A DNA stretch of 35,598 nucleotides from an uncultured Vampirovibrio sp. (GTDB lineage: Bacteria; Cyanobacteriota; Vampirovibrionia; Gastranaerophilales; Gastranaerophilaceae). The stretch is taken from assembly GCA_910577635.1 (NCBI GenBank), contig CAJTNR010000020.1:1-35598 (forward strand), given 5' to 3'. Numbering within the stretch: position 1 is the first letter of the stretch; each line of letters opens with the position of its first letter. Below the pieces are notes generated by a model. The model did no database searches. It was not told where the DNA came from and saw nothing but the letters and a program-made list of their open reading frames with translations. A program made the position numbers and the translations under genes. This document shows positions 1 to 7,663 of this stretch, in pieces.

Positions 1-39
1 TATTAATAGCTCGATTAAAGAGAAAGCATTCTTTTTCAT
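1..39 (-). CDS. Type IV prepilin-like protein, first 13 codons only
   Basis: The minus strand reads ATG at position 39 and continues to the window edge as MKKNAFSLIELLI. This is a class III prepilin leader: a short basic stretch, Ala at -1, Phe at +1, Glu at +5 and the start of a hydrophobic helix. A prepilin peptidase of the PilD type would cut between Ala and Phe. A Shine-Dalgarno-like AAGGAA lies at 46-51 on the minus strand, about 6 nt before the ATG. The rest of the gene lies outside the window, so pilin, pseudopilin and pilin-like surface protein cannot be told apart. A second prepilin occurs at 28516-29583. Confidence 0.8.
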   Translation of the reverse strand, partial: MKKNAFSLIELLI

Positions 40-265
40 AAAAAATTCCTTATATATTTTGTGTTGTATTAAAATTGTTCTGGTATTACTTAACCAAAAT
101 AATTAAATCAGGTAAAAGTTGTACTAATTTAAATTTTATGAGAAAATATAAATTAAAAAGAAAAAAATCTTTTTAATTTAATTCAAAAAGCTGAATCTAT
201 TTATATTTTCTGCCTTGATATATATAGAATTTTGGTTTAAGTTAAAATACTCAAAATTGAGGTTT

Positions 266-335
266 AATACTATATCAATTATATTATAACTTAATGTATT
301 AATTTTGTCAATTAAATGAATACTATATTAATACA
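266..335 (+). promoter_or_regulatory. Promoter region with repeats upstream of the S24 repressor
   Basis: Two 10-bp direct repeats AATACTATAT occur at 266-275 and 319-328. A perfect 9-bp inverted repeat, TGTATTAAT at 295-303 and ATTAATACA at 327-335, brackets a -35-like TTGTCA (305-310) and a -10-like TATATT (324-329). Spacing between these boxes is only 13 bp; TTAATA 17 bp after the -35 is an alternative. The position suggests operators for autoregulation by the repressor encoded at 361. That role is inferred from layout. The remainder of 40-265 is AT-rich and shows no gene. Confidence 0.4.
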
Positions 336-360
336 AGTAAAGCAGAGGAGCTATTAGAAA

Positions 361-996
361 TTGAATATTAGCGAACTTTTGTCTCATTTGCAAATCTTAA
401 CAAATACAAAATTTACTCAAACAGAACTCGGAAAAGCTCTTGGTAAAACCAGAAGCGATATACATTCGAAAATCAAAAGGAATAGTGAATTAAAATTATC
501 AGAAATTCAACAAATCGAAAGTTATATTCTAAATAAATACAATTTAAAAATTGACATAATTAATACAAAAACAACACAAATTAACAATGATTTTATTTCC
601 ATTCCTGTTAAAGGTCAGTTTTCAAGCGCAAAAACAGGAATAACAATTGATAACAACAGTGCAAGTTATAAAATAAGCAAAAAACTAGCTCAAGATATTG
701 GAATCAATCAAAAAGATGCGCAAATGATACTAGCACAAGGGGATAGCATGCACCCTACGATTGAAGATGGTGATAGCCTTTTAATTGATACAAGCAAAAA
801 AGAAATTTATGATGGGAAAATTTATTGCATCAGAATCAATAAACAACTGCAGGCAAAGAGGCTTCAAGTAATCCCGCCGGGAAAAATTAAAGTAATTTCA
901 GATAATAAAGATAAGTATGATTCTTTTTATATTGATAAAAATTTTGATTTTGATATTATAGGCGAAGTCCGCTGGTGGGGAAGGCTCGCAAGGTAA
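361..996 (+). CDS. LexA/cI-like repressor, HTH plus S24 peptidase
   Basis: This 211-residue protein has an N-terminal HTH region (about residues 15-60, TQTELGKALGKTRSDIHSKI) and a C-terminal S24 domain. The nucleophile Ser129 sits in GDSMHPTI and the general-base Lys166 in QAKRL. Such proteins repress SOS or phage genes and are inactivated by RecA-stimulated self-cleavage. By alignment to E. coli LexA (GRVAAGEP), the segment here reads GQFSSAKT, so the usual Ala-Gly scissile pair appears to be Ser-Ala; cleavage may be altered or absent. The TTG start is chosen because AGAGGAG at 344-350 lies 10 nt before it. It stands alone, convergent with rplR. It may be a host regulator or a leftover phage repressor. 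Confidence 0.85.
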   Translation: MNISELLSHLQILTNTKFTQTELGKALGKTRSDIHSKIKRNSELKLSEIQQIESYILNKYNLKIDIINTKTTQINNDFISIPVKGQFSSAKTGITIDNNSASYKISKKLAQDIGINQKDAQMILAQGDSMHPTIEDGDSLLIDTSKKEIYDGKIYCIRINKQLQAKRLQVIPPGKIKVISDNKDKYDSFYIDKNFDFDIIGEVRWWGRLAR

Positions 997-1027
997 AATT
1001 ATAAATAAAAATTATAATGAATATAAT

Positions 1028-1068
1028 AAAAAAGAAAAAAAAGGGAGGATAGTGTGAATCCTCCCTTT
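1028..1068 (-). terminator. Intrinsic terminator of the rpsH-rplF-rplR operon
   Basis: A perfect 11-bp stem, AAAGGGAGGAT at 1040-1050 and ATCCTCCCTTT at 1058-1068, encloses a 7-nt loop. On the minus strand it is followed by a run of T interrupted by one C, opposite the A-rich stretch 1028-1040. It begins 18 nt after the rplR stop, so the operon really ends here and rpsE does not follow. It could also stop transcription from the S24 gene, but the plus-strand T run is short. Confidence 0.9.
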
Positions 1069-1086
1069 AAAATAGGTATCATAAAA

Positions 1087-1449
1087 TTAAAATTGAAGAC
1101 CTGCTTCACGAGCAGCATCAGCTAAAGCTGCAACTCTACCGTGAAACAAGAATCCGCCTCTATCGAATACAACTCCTTCGATTCCTTTAGCAAGTGCTTT
1201 TTTTGCAATATCAGCACCAACAACTTTTGCAGATTCTATGTTTCCGCCGTGTTTTAGTCCCAGCTCTTTTACTTTAGAAGAAGACGAAACCAAAGTAATT
1301 CCTTTTGTATCATCAATAATCTGAGCATAAATATGCTTAGTTGAACGATACACAGCTAAACGAGGATAGCTTGAATCACCTGAAATTTTAAGTCTTACTC
1401 TTGTATGTCTTTTTCTGGTTTGTTCTTTTCTATTAACTAGTTTAATCAT
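1087..1449 (-). CDS. rplR: 50S ribosomal protein L18 (uL18)
   Basis: L18 binds 5S rRNA and helps seat it in the central protuberance of the large subunit. The 120-residue product has the family's usual length and pattern: a basic N-terminus (KEQTRKRHTRVRLKISG), the RLAVYRSTKHIYAQIID segment, and the C-terminal FDRGGFLFHGRVAALADAAREAGL signature. It is the last gene of a three-gene operon after rplF, with a 66-nt gap that can fold into a stem-loop. A strong terminator follows. In most bacteria rpsE, rpmD and rplO come next; here they are absent from this position. Confidence 0.97.
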   Translation of the reverse strand: MIKLVNRKEQTRKRHTRVRLKISGDSSYPRLAVYRSTKHIYAQIIDDTKGITLVSSSSKVKELGLKHGGNIESAKVVGADIAKKALAKGIEGVVFDRGGFLFHGRVAALADAAREAGLQF

Positions 1450-1468
1450 TTATTCTTTCCTTTCACCA

Positions 1469-1498
1469 AAACCGAATCCTTTATCTAAAGGTCGGTTT
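1469..1498 (-). promoter_or_regulatory. Intercistronic stem-loop between rplF and rplR
   Basis: AAACCGA (1469-1475) and CCTTT (1478-1482) pair with AAAGG (1487-1491) and TCGGTTT (1492-1498), giving a 12-bp stem with a 2-nt bulge and an ATCT loop. No T run follows, so it does not look like a terminator. It may be an mRNA processing or stability element, or may hold a protein-binding site. Function is unknown. Confidence 0.5.
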
Positions 1499-1515
1499 AT
1501 TCTGGCAATTATCTA

Positions 1516-2055
1516 CTATTTTTTACCGGCTTTACCAGCTTTTCTTGCAATGTATTCGCCTTCGTATTTAACACCTTTGCCTTTGTAAACTTCAGGTGGA
1601 CGTTTTGAGCGGATTAGCGCTGCAATATCGCCAACCATTTGTTTATTAGATCCTGAAACGGTAATTTTTGTATTAGCTTCAACAGAAATTGTAATTCCTT
1701 GCGGAGCTTCAATTATTACAGGATGAGAATAACCCAATGAAAGATTAATAGCACTTCCCTGCATTGCTGCACGATAGCCCACCCCTACGATTTCAAGTTT
1801 TTTTTCAAATGGTGTTTTAACACCAATAATTGCATTAGAAACAAGTGTTCTAAACAAACCATGCAGGCTTCTTGACTTTCTATCATCAGATTTTCTGTTT
1901 ACAACTACTTCTTTTTCTTCAATTTTTACTTCAATTTCATCAGGAAAAACAACGCTTTCAGAGCCTTTTGGTCCTTTTGCAGTTAGTGTATTTCCTTCAA
2001 TTTTTACTTCAACACCATCAGGTATTGCAATTGGTGTTTTACCAATTCTTGACAT
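1516..2055 (-). CDS. rplF: 50S ribosomal protein L6 (uL6)
   Basis: L6 lies near the GTPase-associated region of the large subunit and binds 23S rRNA through its C-terminal half. The 179-residue sequence begins MSRIGKTPIAIPDGVEVKI, as in the family, and contains two L6 repeats. The C-terminal one includes SNKQMVGDIAALIRSKRPPEVYKGKGVKYEGE, with the conserved RPPEPYKGKG-type loop. AGGAG lies shortly before the ATG. It is the middle gene of the detached rpsH-rplF-rplR operon. Confidence 0.97.
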   Translation of the reverse strand: MSRIGKTPIAIPDGVEVKIEGNTLTAKGPKGSESVVFPDEIEVKIEEKEVVVNRKSDDRKSRSLHGLFRTLVSNAIIGVKTPFEKKLEIVGVGYRAAMQGSAINLSLGYSHPVIIEAPQGITISVEANTKITVSGSNKQMVGDIAALIRSKRPPEVYKGKGVKYEGEYIARKAGKAGKK

Positions 2056-2127
2056 AGTTTTTCTCCTTTTGCTTTATATTACTAGCGGGAACGCATCGCA
2101 TTCAAAGCGATTTAACCCTTAAATTAA

Positions 2128-2523
2128 TTACCAAACATAACAAAGAACTTCGCCGCCAAGTTTATTGGTACGGGCTTCTTTTTCAGTCATTAACCCTTTG
2201 GAAGTGGAAATTACAGCAATTCCCATACCATCAAATACTCTTGGCATGTTCTTAGCTTTAGAATAAACTCTTAATCCGGGTTTTGAAATTCTTTGTAAAC
2301 CGCAAATAACACTTTCATTGTTAATGTATTTTAAAGTTATATTTAAATACTTAAATCCGTCTTTTTGCTCAACAACGTAGTTTTCAATATAGCCTTCTTT
2401 TTGTAAAACCTTAACCAATTCCTCTTTTAGTTTGGATTGAGGCATTGAAACGGTTTCGTGTTTAACTAAATTTGCATTACGAATACGTGTAAGTGCATCA
2501 GCGATTGGATCTGTAATTGTCAT
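2128..2523 (-). CDS. rpsH: 30S ribosomal protein S8 (uS8)
   Basis: S8 is a primary 16S rRNA binder and, in E. coli, the translational repressor of the spc operon. The 131-residue product starts MTITDPIADALTRIRNAN and ends in the family signature STSKGLMTEKEARTNKLGG followed by EVLCYVW. An ATG eight codons further upstream (2547) is in frame. The start at 2523 is preferred because it matches the family N-terminus and has AAAGGAAA just upstream. It is the first gene of its operon, 10 kb from rpsN, which normally precedes it, so here it must be made from its own promoter. Confidence 0.96.
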   Translation of the reverse strand: MTITDPIADALTRIRNANLVKHETVSMPQSKLKEELVKVLQKEGYIENYVVEQKDGFKYLNITLKYINNESVICGLQRISKPGLRVYSKAKNMPRVFDGMGIAVISTSKGLMTEKEARTNKLGGEVLCYVW

Positions 2524-2544
2524 ATAAATTTTCCTTTCTACTTG

Positions 2545-2608
2545 CAAGGATTATCCTTGTAGTTTAGTGTACATAATATATAGTAGTTTAAACAAAAAAA
2601 ATTTGCAA
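2545..2608 (-). promoter_or_regulatory. Putative promoter and palindrome upstream of rpsH
   Basis: On the minus strand a TTGCAA (2603-2608) and an AT-rich -10-like TATATA/TATATT around 2577-2584 make a weak promoter with a spacer of roughly 19-21 bp. Downstream, in the presumed 5' leader, lies the palindrome CAAGGAT-T-ATCCTTG at 2545-2559. It could be an operator or an RNA hairpin just before the rpsH ribosome-binding site. The need for a promoter here follows from the split from the main ribosomal operon; the exact boxes are uncertain. Confidence 0.4.
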
Positions 2609-2633
2609 ATATTTTTCCCGATAAAAACTGTGG

Positions 2634-2639
2634 TATAAT
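2634..2639 (+). promoter_or_regulatory. -10 box of the helicase gene; leaderless start
   Basis: TATAAT is followed by 7 nt and then the ATG at 2647, with no Shine-Dalgarno sequence between. A transcript starting about 7 nt after the -10 box would begin at or next to the start codon. No good -35 is visible at the standard distance. Confidence 0.6.
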
Positions 2640-2646
2640 TCAAACT

Positions 2647-4611
2647 ATGGGAGAAATTGTTCGAAAAAAGTTTGTTTTAAAAAAAAGAGAAAACAAAACA
2701 AACTATATAATTGATTATTCAAAAGAATTAAACGAAAACCAGCTGGAAGCGGTTAAAACAACCAAAGGGGCGATTCTTGTTATAGCAGGAGCAGGAAGCG
2801 GCAAAACAAAAACCCTTGTTTATCGCTGCGCAAGACTAATTGAAGATGGAATTATGCCTAATAATATTCTTCTTCTAACATTCACCAAAAAAGCCGCCAA
2901 TCAAATGTTATCGCGTGCTTCTTCTATTCTTGATGAGCGGTGTGAACAAGTAGAAGGAGGAACTTTTCATAGTTTTTCTAATAAAATTTTAAGAAGGTAT
3001 TCAACTTTTCTAGGATTAGACAATAACTTTACAATAGTTGATTCTCAAGACGCTCAGGATATTATACTTCATCTCACAAATACACTTTATCCTAAAAAAG
3101 AAAAAAGATTCCCTAAAAAAAGTACAATTCTTGAAATTTACTCCAAAAGCGTTAATAAAAAAACTCTTGTAGCTGAAATTATAGATAAAGAGTATCCTAA
3201 TTTTATTAATTCAACAGATAAAATTATTGAAATTCAAAAAGCTTATGTTAACTACAAAAGAGAAAAATCATTGCTGGATTATGATGATTTGCTTTTATAT
3301 TTAAAGTTTTTATTAGAAGACAATGATTCAATAAGGAAAAAACTATCCAATCAATATAAGTATATCATGGTGGATGAATACCAAGACACCAATAGTTTAC
3401 AGGCTGATATAATTAAGCTTATAGCAAGCGAGCATAATAATGTTATGGCGGTAGGTGATGACAAACAAAGCATTTACGCTTTTCGAGGAGCAAATTATAA
3501 AAATATTCTCGAGTTTAGCTCGATTTTTCCTGATACAAAAATTATCAAACTTGAAAAAAACTACAGAAGCAGCCAGAATATCCTCAATTTGACCAATGCA
3601 ATTATCGATAAAGCAAAAACCGGCTACAAAAAAGAACTTTACAGTGACATTGTATCAATCAACAAACCAGGATTAATTAAAGCAAAAAATTCTCTTATTG
3701 AAGCTCAGTTTGTTTGTCAAAAAGTGCTTGAATTATTGGATGAAGGAGTTGAACTTAGGGATATCTGTGTTTTAATAAGAAACTCAAGAATGAGCTACAA
3801 TTTAGAGGTGGAGTTATCTAAGTTTGATATTCCTTATCAAAAATTCGGCGGGTTGAAGTTTATTGATTCAGCCCATATTAAAGATATTATAGCACATTTA
3901 AGAGTTATTCTTAATCCAAGGGATGAAATTAGCTTAAATAGGATTCTTTTGTTGTTAGAAGGAATCGGACCTAAGGCAGTTTCAACAATCATTCCTTTAA
4001 TGACGCAAAAAAACTATGAAGTCAAACTTCTGCCCTCTAAAATTTCAAAATCAATAGAGCCTTTGTTTTCTCTTCTTTTAAAAACTACAGAACTTGATTT
4101 AGCACAAATTATAGATAAAATTCTTGCTTATTATAAACCAATATTAAAAGAAAAGTACGAAGATTACCAAAAAAGAGAAAAAGACTTGGATCATTTTTTG
4201 TATTTATCTAAAAACTACAAAAAACTAGATTCCCTCCTATCTGATTTAGCGCTTGAACCTCCAGAAAGCTCGGTTGAAGGGGTTTATCAGAAAAATATTA
4301 AAGATGATTGTTTAACAATATCGACAATTCATAGCGCCAAAGGATTGGAGTGGAACAGCGTTTTTATAATTGGAGCAGTAGATGGAAGATTCCCGAGTGT
4401 TTATTCGTTTAATTCTTTGGATGAACTAGAAGAAGAACTAAGGCTGATGTATGTTGCCTCAACAAGAGCAAAATCTAATTTATTTATAAGCTACCCGATT
4501 GATATGTATGATTATTCAACCCAAATGATCCTATCTAAACCTTCAAGATTCTTAGATAATATTGATGAAGATTTAATTGAAATTTGGGATATTGAAGAAG
4601 AAAGTCCTTAG
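2647..4611 (+). CDS. UvrD/Rep/PcrA-type superfamily 1 DNA helicase
   Basis: This 654-residue ATP-dependent 3'-5' helicase would act in DNA repair or fork restart. All SF1A motifs are visible: the Q motif LNENQLEAV (28-36), Walker A AGAGSGKT (47-54), motif Ia LTFTKKAANQM (77-87), motif II VDEYQDTN (242-249), motif III AVGDDKQSIYAFRGA (268-282), motif IV KNYRSSQNIL (304-313), motif V TIHSAKGLEW and motif VI RLMYVASTRAK near the C-terminus. It is shorter than E. coli UvrD (720 residues) and lacks a long C-terminal tail. The N-terminal 25 residues precede the Q motif and are basic. It is divergent from rpsH and convergent with rpsU. Rep, PcrA and UvrD cannot be separated from sequence alone. Confidence 0.92.
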   Translation: MGEIVRKKFVLKKRENKTNYIIDYSKELNENQLEAVKTTKGAILVIAGAGSGKTKTLVYRCARLIEDGIMPNNILLLTFTKKAANQMLSRASSILDERCEQVEGGTFHSFSNKILRRYSTFLGLDNNFTIVDSQDAQDIILHLTNTLYPKKEKRFPKKSTILEIYSKSVNKKTLVAEIIDKEYPNFINSTDKIIEIQKAYVNYKREKSLLDYDDLLLYLKFLLEDNDSIRKKLSNQYKYIMVDEYQDTNSLQADIIKLIASEHNNVMAVGDDKQSIYAFRGANYKNILEFSSIFPDTKIIKLEKNYRSSQNILNLTNAIIDKAKTGYKKELYSDIVSINKPGLIKAKNSLIEAQFVCQKVLELLDEGVELRDICVLIRNSRMSYNLEVELSKFDIPYQKFGGLKFIDSAHIKDIIAHLRVILNPRDEISLNRILLLLEGIGPKAVSTIIPLMTQKNYEVKLLPSKISKSIEPLFSLLLKTTELDLAQIIDKILAYYKPILKEKYEDYQKREKDLDHFLYLSKNYKKLDSLLSDLALEPPESSVEGVYQKNIKDDCLTISTIHSAKGLEWNSVFIIGAVDGRFPSVYSFNSLDELEEELRLMYVASTRAKSNLFISYPIDMYDYSTQMILSKPSRFLDNIDEDLIEIWDIEEESP

Positions 4612-4627
4612 AAACCTAAGGACTTTT
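4604..4627 (+). terminator. Intrinsic terminator after the helicase gene
   Basis: An 8-bp perfect stem, GTCCTTAG (4604-4611) and CTAAGGAC (4616-4623), has an AAAC loop and is followed by TTTT. The stem begins inside the last codons of the helicase gene. It also lies 7 nt beyond the rpsU stop on the other strand, so it may serve both convergent genes. Confidence 0.8.
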
Positions 4628-4634
4628 ATGATAC

Positions 4635-4808
4635 TTAAACTTTTCTTTTTCTTGCTGCTTCAGATTTTCTCTTTCTTTTAACAGAAGGCTTTTCATACCT
4701 TTCTCTGCGTTTGATTTCAGATAAAATCCCTGCTTTTTGAATTTTTTTCTTGAATCTTTTAAGTGCGGATTCAATGCTTTCATTATCACGAACTCTTACT
4801 TCTGGCAT
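4635..4808 (-). CDS. rpsU: 30S ribosomal protein S21 (bS21)
   Basis: S21 is a small, very basic 30S protein involved in initiation. The 57-residue product begins MPEVRVRDNESIESALKRFK, the family's typical start, and has a Lys/Arg-rich C-terminus (KPSVKRKRKSEAARKRKV). A GTG three codons upstream is in frame but overlaps the Shine-Dalgarno AAGGAGG. The ATG at 4808 lies 8 nt after AGGAGG and is clearly the start. It is monocistronic with its own promoter. Confidence 0.95.
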   Translation of the reverse strand: MPEVRVRDNESIESALKRFKKKIQKAGILSEIKRRERYEKPSVKRKRKSEAARKRKV

Positions 4809-4853
4809 ATTTTTCACCTCCTTCTTTTGAAGCTAGCTACATATTATATATAA

Positions 4854-4881
4854 ATCTTAACATAAAATAAAATTGCGTCAA
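4854..4881 (-). promoter_or_regulatory. Promoter of rpsU
   Basis: On the minus strand TTGACG (4876-4881) and TAAGAT (4854-4859) are separated by 16 bp, a good sigma-70-type match. The resulting leader of about 40 nt holds the strong AAGGAGG site. The -35 box abuts the stop codon of the upstream gmhA-like gene (4887). Confidence 0.65.
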
Positions 4882-4886
4882 TATGA

Positions 4887-5420
4887 TTAAAGCTCCAAAA
4901 GTTCAAGAATTATATGGATAATTGAAACATGCATTTCCTGAATTTGCGCAGTTGAAGCGCTTGGAGCGTTTATTTGAATAAAAGACTCAATATCAATCCT
5001 ATTATTACCAGTTAAAAAAATTGTTTTAAGCCCCATTTCCTGCGCTTTTTTAACAGCCCTTAATACATTTTCGCTTTTTCCTGATGTTGTAAGAGCTACT
5101 AAAACATCGTTTTTGTCAGCTAAAGCTTCAATTTGTCTTGAAAAAACTTCATTGTAGGAATAATCATTAGAAATAGCGCTTATTATTGAATTATTAGCGC
5201 AAAGAGAAACTGCACAGTAGGGTTTTCTTTTTTTGTTGAACTTAACCACAAACTCAGCAGCAAAATGGTTAGAATCAGCAGCTGAGCCCCCGTTTCCGCA
5301 AAAGAAAATTTTATTGTTATTAATAAGCGCTTTTTTAATTAGATACGCAGTTTTAAGGATTTTTTCTTTTTGCTTATTTAAAAGTTTATAGTTTTCAATC
5401 CTTTGATTAATATTATCCAT
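4887..5420 (-). CDS. gmhA: Sedoheptulose-7-phosphate isomerase-like SIS protein (GmhA type)
   Basis: GmhA converts sedoheptulose 7-phosphate to glycero-manno-heptose 7-phosphate, the first step of heptose synthesis. The 177-residue protein has a SIS domain: the phosphate loop FFCGNGGSAADSNHFAAEF and a TTSGKSENV loop. The residues that bind zinc in known GmhA enzymes are present: His and Glu in SNHFAAEF, and Gln and His eight apart in QEMHVSIIH. That favours GmhA over the related DiaA. The start at 5420 is used because its ATG overlaps the stop of the preceding gene by one base (TAATG), with AAGGAAAA upstream; this implies translational coupling to rlmD. No other heptose genes are in the window. 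Confidence 0.82.
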   Translation of the reverse strand: MDNINQRIENYKLLNKQKEKILKTAYLIKKALINNNKIFFCGNGGSAADSNHFAAEFVVKFNKKRKPYCAVSLCANNSIISAISNDYSYNEVFSRQIEALADKNDVLVALTTSGKSENVLRAVKKAQEMGLKTIFLTGNNRIDIESFIQINAPSASTAQIQEMHVSIIHIILELLEL

Positions 5421-6769
5421 TAGTTTTCCTTGCTTAATTTGCAGACACATTCAATATGGTGAGTATAAGGGAACAAATCAATGCTTCTTAAAAACTCAAC
5501 TTTGAAACCTTCTTCAATAAGATAAATAATATCTCTTTTTAAAGTCTGGGGATTACAAGAAACATAAATAATATTTTTTGTTAATTCTTTAATCAAACTA
5601 AGTGTATTTTTATCACACCCTTTTCTTGGAGGGTCTAAAAGCACGTAGTCAAAGGCTCTTCCTTGTTTTTTAAAATCTTCTAAGTGATTAAGTGCGTTCC
5701 CTGAAAAAATTTCATAATTTTGAACTCGATTAAGCTCATAATTCTCTTTTGCAAGCTTACAAGCTTCTTTGTTAATTTCAACAAGTGTAGTTTTTTTAAC
5801 TTTTTCTTTTAAGTAAATCCCGATTGCGCCAACTCCGCCAAAAGCATCAAGAATTGCTGCATTATCCTTAATATTATCTCTTATAATCCTAAATAATTCA
5901 CAAGCTGCAGCAGGGTTCACCTGAAAAAAGCTCAAAGGACCGATTTTGTATGAATATTTATCCAGTTGTTCAACAATACAATCACATCCAATGATTTTAA
6001 TCGTGGTCTCACTTAGAATAGTATTTGTATTATTTGGATTCAAATTAACAAAAACTCCTTTAACAATAGGGAATTTTTCAACTAATTTTTGACAAAAAAG
6101 CTCAAAATCTTTGTTTTTGAATCTTTTATCATTAAAAACAAAAGTAATAATTAAGTCATTTTTATGATTAAACCTTGCTATAGTGTTTTTTAAAAGACCT
6201 TTTTTTGTTTTTTCAACATAGCAGGAAACTGGGCAATTGTCCCTTATAAACTCATTAATTTCATTCATTATTGAAGGAATTAAAGGACAAAACTTAATGT
6301 TTGTAAGATTATGACTGTTTTTTTTATAATAGCCCATTAAAATTCTTTTAGAATTTTTGGTTTGCGTGCAGGGAAACTGTACTTTTTTTCGATATTGATC
6401 CAATACAGGGCTTTTTATAATAGGATAAATCTTATTTTTATCTATAATTGAGCAAAAAATATCCTTAATAATATCATCTTTAATTAAAAGTGAATAATTA
6501 TAAGTGCAATGCTGAACTTCACAGCTTCCGCAGGCATTGTAGAGTGCACACAGAGGTTTTATCCTGTTTTTATTAGGTTTGATAATTTCTATTATTTTTG
6601 CTCTTAAAAAACTTTTGTTTTTTTGAATTATTTCAACTTTTAGCTTTTCTTGCGGCAATCCCTGAGGAACAAAAACGACAAGTTTATCATTTGAATACCT
6701 TGCAACTCCTTCAAATAAAGAAGTCATTTTTTCGATTTCAACTTCAATAATATCCCCAATATTAATCAT
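5420..6769 (-). CDS. rlmD: RlmD/RumA-type 23S rRNA (uracil-C5) methyltransferase
   Basis: This 449-residue protein belongs to the TrmA/RlmC/RlmD family, which methylates uracil C5 in RNA using SAM. A TRAM domain occupies residues 1-60 (INIGDIIEVEIEKM). Iron-sulfur cysteines 74, 80 and 83 (LCALYNACGSC), together with the Cys in KFCPLIPS, match the [4Fe-4S] set of RlmD. The SAM-binding motif is LDAFGGVGAIG, followed by LLDPPRKGC and the catalytic Cys in YVSCNPQTLKRD. The ATG at 6769 lies inside the upstream winged-helix gene (8-nt overlap); a TTG six codons earlier is less likely. The exact target uracil cannot be read from sequence. Confidence 0.88.
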   Translation of the reverse strand: MINIGDIIEVEIEKMTSLFEGVARYSNDKLVVFVPQGLPQEKLKVEIIQKNKSFLRAKIIEIIKPNKNRIKPLCALYNACGSCEVQHCTYNYSLLIKDDIIKDIFCSIIDKNKIYPIIKSPVLDQYRKKVQFPCTQTKNSKRILMGYYKKNSHNLTNIKFCPLIPSIMNEINEFIRDNCPVSCYVEKTKKGLLKNTIARFNHKNDLIITFVFNDKRFKNKDFELFCQKLVEKFPIVKGVFVNLNPNNTNTILSETTIKIIGCDCIVEQLDKYSYKIGPLSFFQVNPAAACELFRIIRDNIKDNAAILDAFGGVGAIGIYLKEKVKKTTLVEINKEACKLAKENYELNRVQNYEIFSGNALNHLEDFKKQGRAFDYVLLDPPRKGCDKNTLSLIKELTKNIIYVSCNPQTLKRDIIYLIEEGFKVEFLRSIDLFPYTHHIECVCKLSKEN

Positions 6770-7088
6770 AGTTAAAGTACCTGTCAAAATCTACATCATC
6801 AAAAGAGCACAAAAGCTGATAAATTTCATCTTCCTCGCTCAATCTTTGATATTTATACTCATCAAAAAGCCAATACTTGGGATTCAACCCGCAACATCTT
6901 ATAATATCATGCTCATATAGGATTTTTAGCTTCTTTTTAACAATATCTAAGCTCATATTTACTCTTTTAGCCAGCTCAACAGCTGTAATCCCCTTAGGAT
7001 TAGAGTGCTTTTCAGGCGTTAGGAACATAAGCTCTAAACCAACGAGCTTGAGTTGTTTATCTTCGTTTTCATAATCATATTCAAACAT
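6762..7088 (-). CDS. Winged-helix DNA-binding-like protein, function unknown
   Basis: The 108-residue product has a central winged helix-turn-helix pattern (about residues 20-75: GITAVELAKRVNMSLDIVKKK, split by a turn, then LYEHDIIRCCG and KYWLFDEY) and acidic tails rich in Asp, Glu and Tyr. I do not recognise a named family. It overlaps rlmD by 8 nt and so heads an HTH-rlmD-gmhA operon. The minus strand has TATTAT at 7096-7101, 7 nt before the ATG, and no Shine-Dalgarno site, so the mRNA may be leaderless. It is divergent from the small secreted protein at 7127, only 38 nt away. Confidence 0.7.
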   Translation of the reverse strand: MFEYDYENEDKQLKLVGLELMFLTPEKHSNPKGITAVELAKRVNMSLDIVKKKLKILYEHDIIRCCGLNPKYWLFDEYKYQRLSEEDEIYQLLCSFDDVDFDRYFNYD

Positions 7089-7126
7089 TACTTTTATAAT
7101 ACCTCAAATTGTGATAAAATTTAAGT

Positions 7127-7405
7127 ATGAAAAAAAATATTCTATTAATGACATTAACTTTACTTATAGCTGCACCGGCTTTTGCTGTTAGTTTCGGCTC
7201 CTACAAAACAGAAACCGACTATGGTTTAATTGATGGTTTTAAGTGGAACTTTTTTAATCGGGAAGAAGGCGCTCCTTTAGTTCAGGTTAAATCAGATACA
7301 AAAGAAGAGCAACAAAGAATTGAAAAAGAAAAAGACAAACCAAAAGAAGTTCAAGACGACGTTCAGCTGTACCGTTTTATGCTGGATGATGTTGTTGCGT
7401 TCTAA
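7127..7405 (+). CDS. Small secreted protein of unknown function
   Basis: The 92-residue product starts with a Sec signal peptide: basic MKKN, a hydrophobic core LLMTLTLLIAAP and a likely cut after AFA (residue 20). The mature part is about 72 residues, hydrophilic, with a Glu/Lys-rich stretch (KEEQQRIEKEKDKPKE) that may form a helix, and no Cys. I know no homologous family. TAAAAT at 7115-7120 lies 6 nt before the ATG and there is no Shine-Dalgarno site, so it is another candidate leaderless gene. It shares a very short divergent promoter region with the winged-helix gene. Confidence 0.65.
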   Translation: MKKNILLMTLTLLIAAPAFAVSFGSYKTETDYGLIDGFKWNFFNREEGAPLVQVKSDTKEEQQRIEKEKDKPKEVQDDVQLYRFMLDDVVAF

Positions 7406-7423
7406 ATTCCTAATATCTTGATT

Positions 7424-7663
7424 TTAGCTATAACTGTAATTTGAACAATTCAGAAGCTTCATTCCTAAAGCTTTCGCAATTTTAAAAGCATTCTGGACAG
7501 TTGTGTTTCTCTCCGCTCTTTCAATCATCCCTATAAAATTATCAAAAAGCCCAATTTTTTCAGACAACTGTACTTGGGTAAGATTATTCTTTTTCCTAAA
7601 TGCTCGAATATTATTTCCAAATATTTTAAGTCCGGATAAGTCTTCACTGCAGCTATAAACTTT
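7424..7663 (-). pseudogene. XRE-type HTH protein without a usable start codon
   Basis: An open frame of 79 codons on the minus strand encodes a Cro/cI-type HTH: IFGNNIRAFRKKNNLTQVQL, then SEKIGLFDNFIGMIERAERN and a third-to-fifth-helix region ending at the TAA at 7424. An in-frame TAG (7664-7666) lies upstream. No ATG, GTG or TTG occurs before the HTH; the first TTG is inside helix 2. It therefore either lost its 5' end or uses a rare start such as ATT or ATA. It overlaps the 3' end of the next XRE gene by 11 nt in another frame. Confidence 0.6.
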
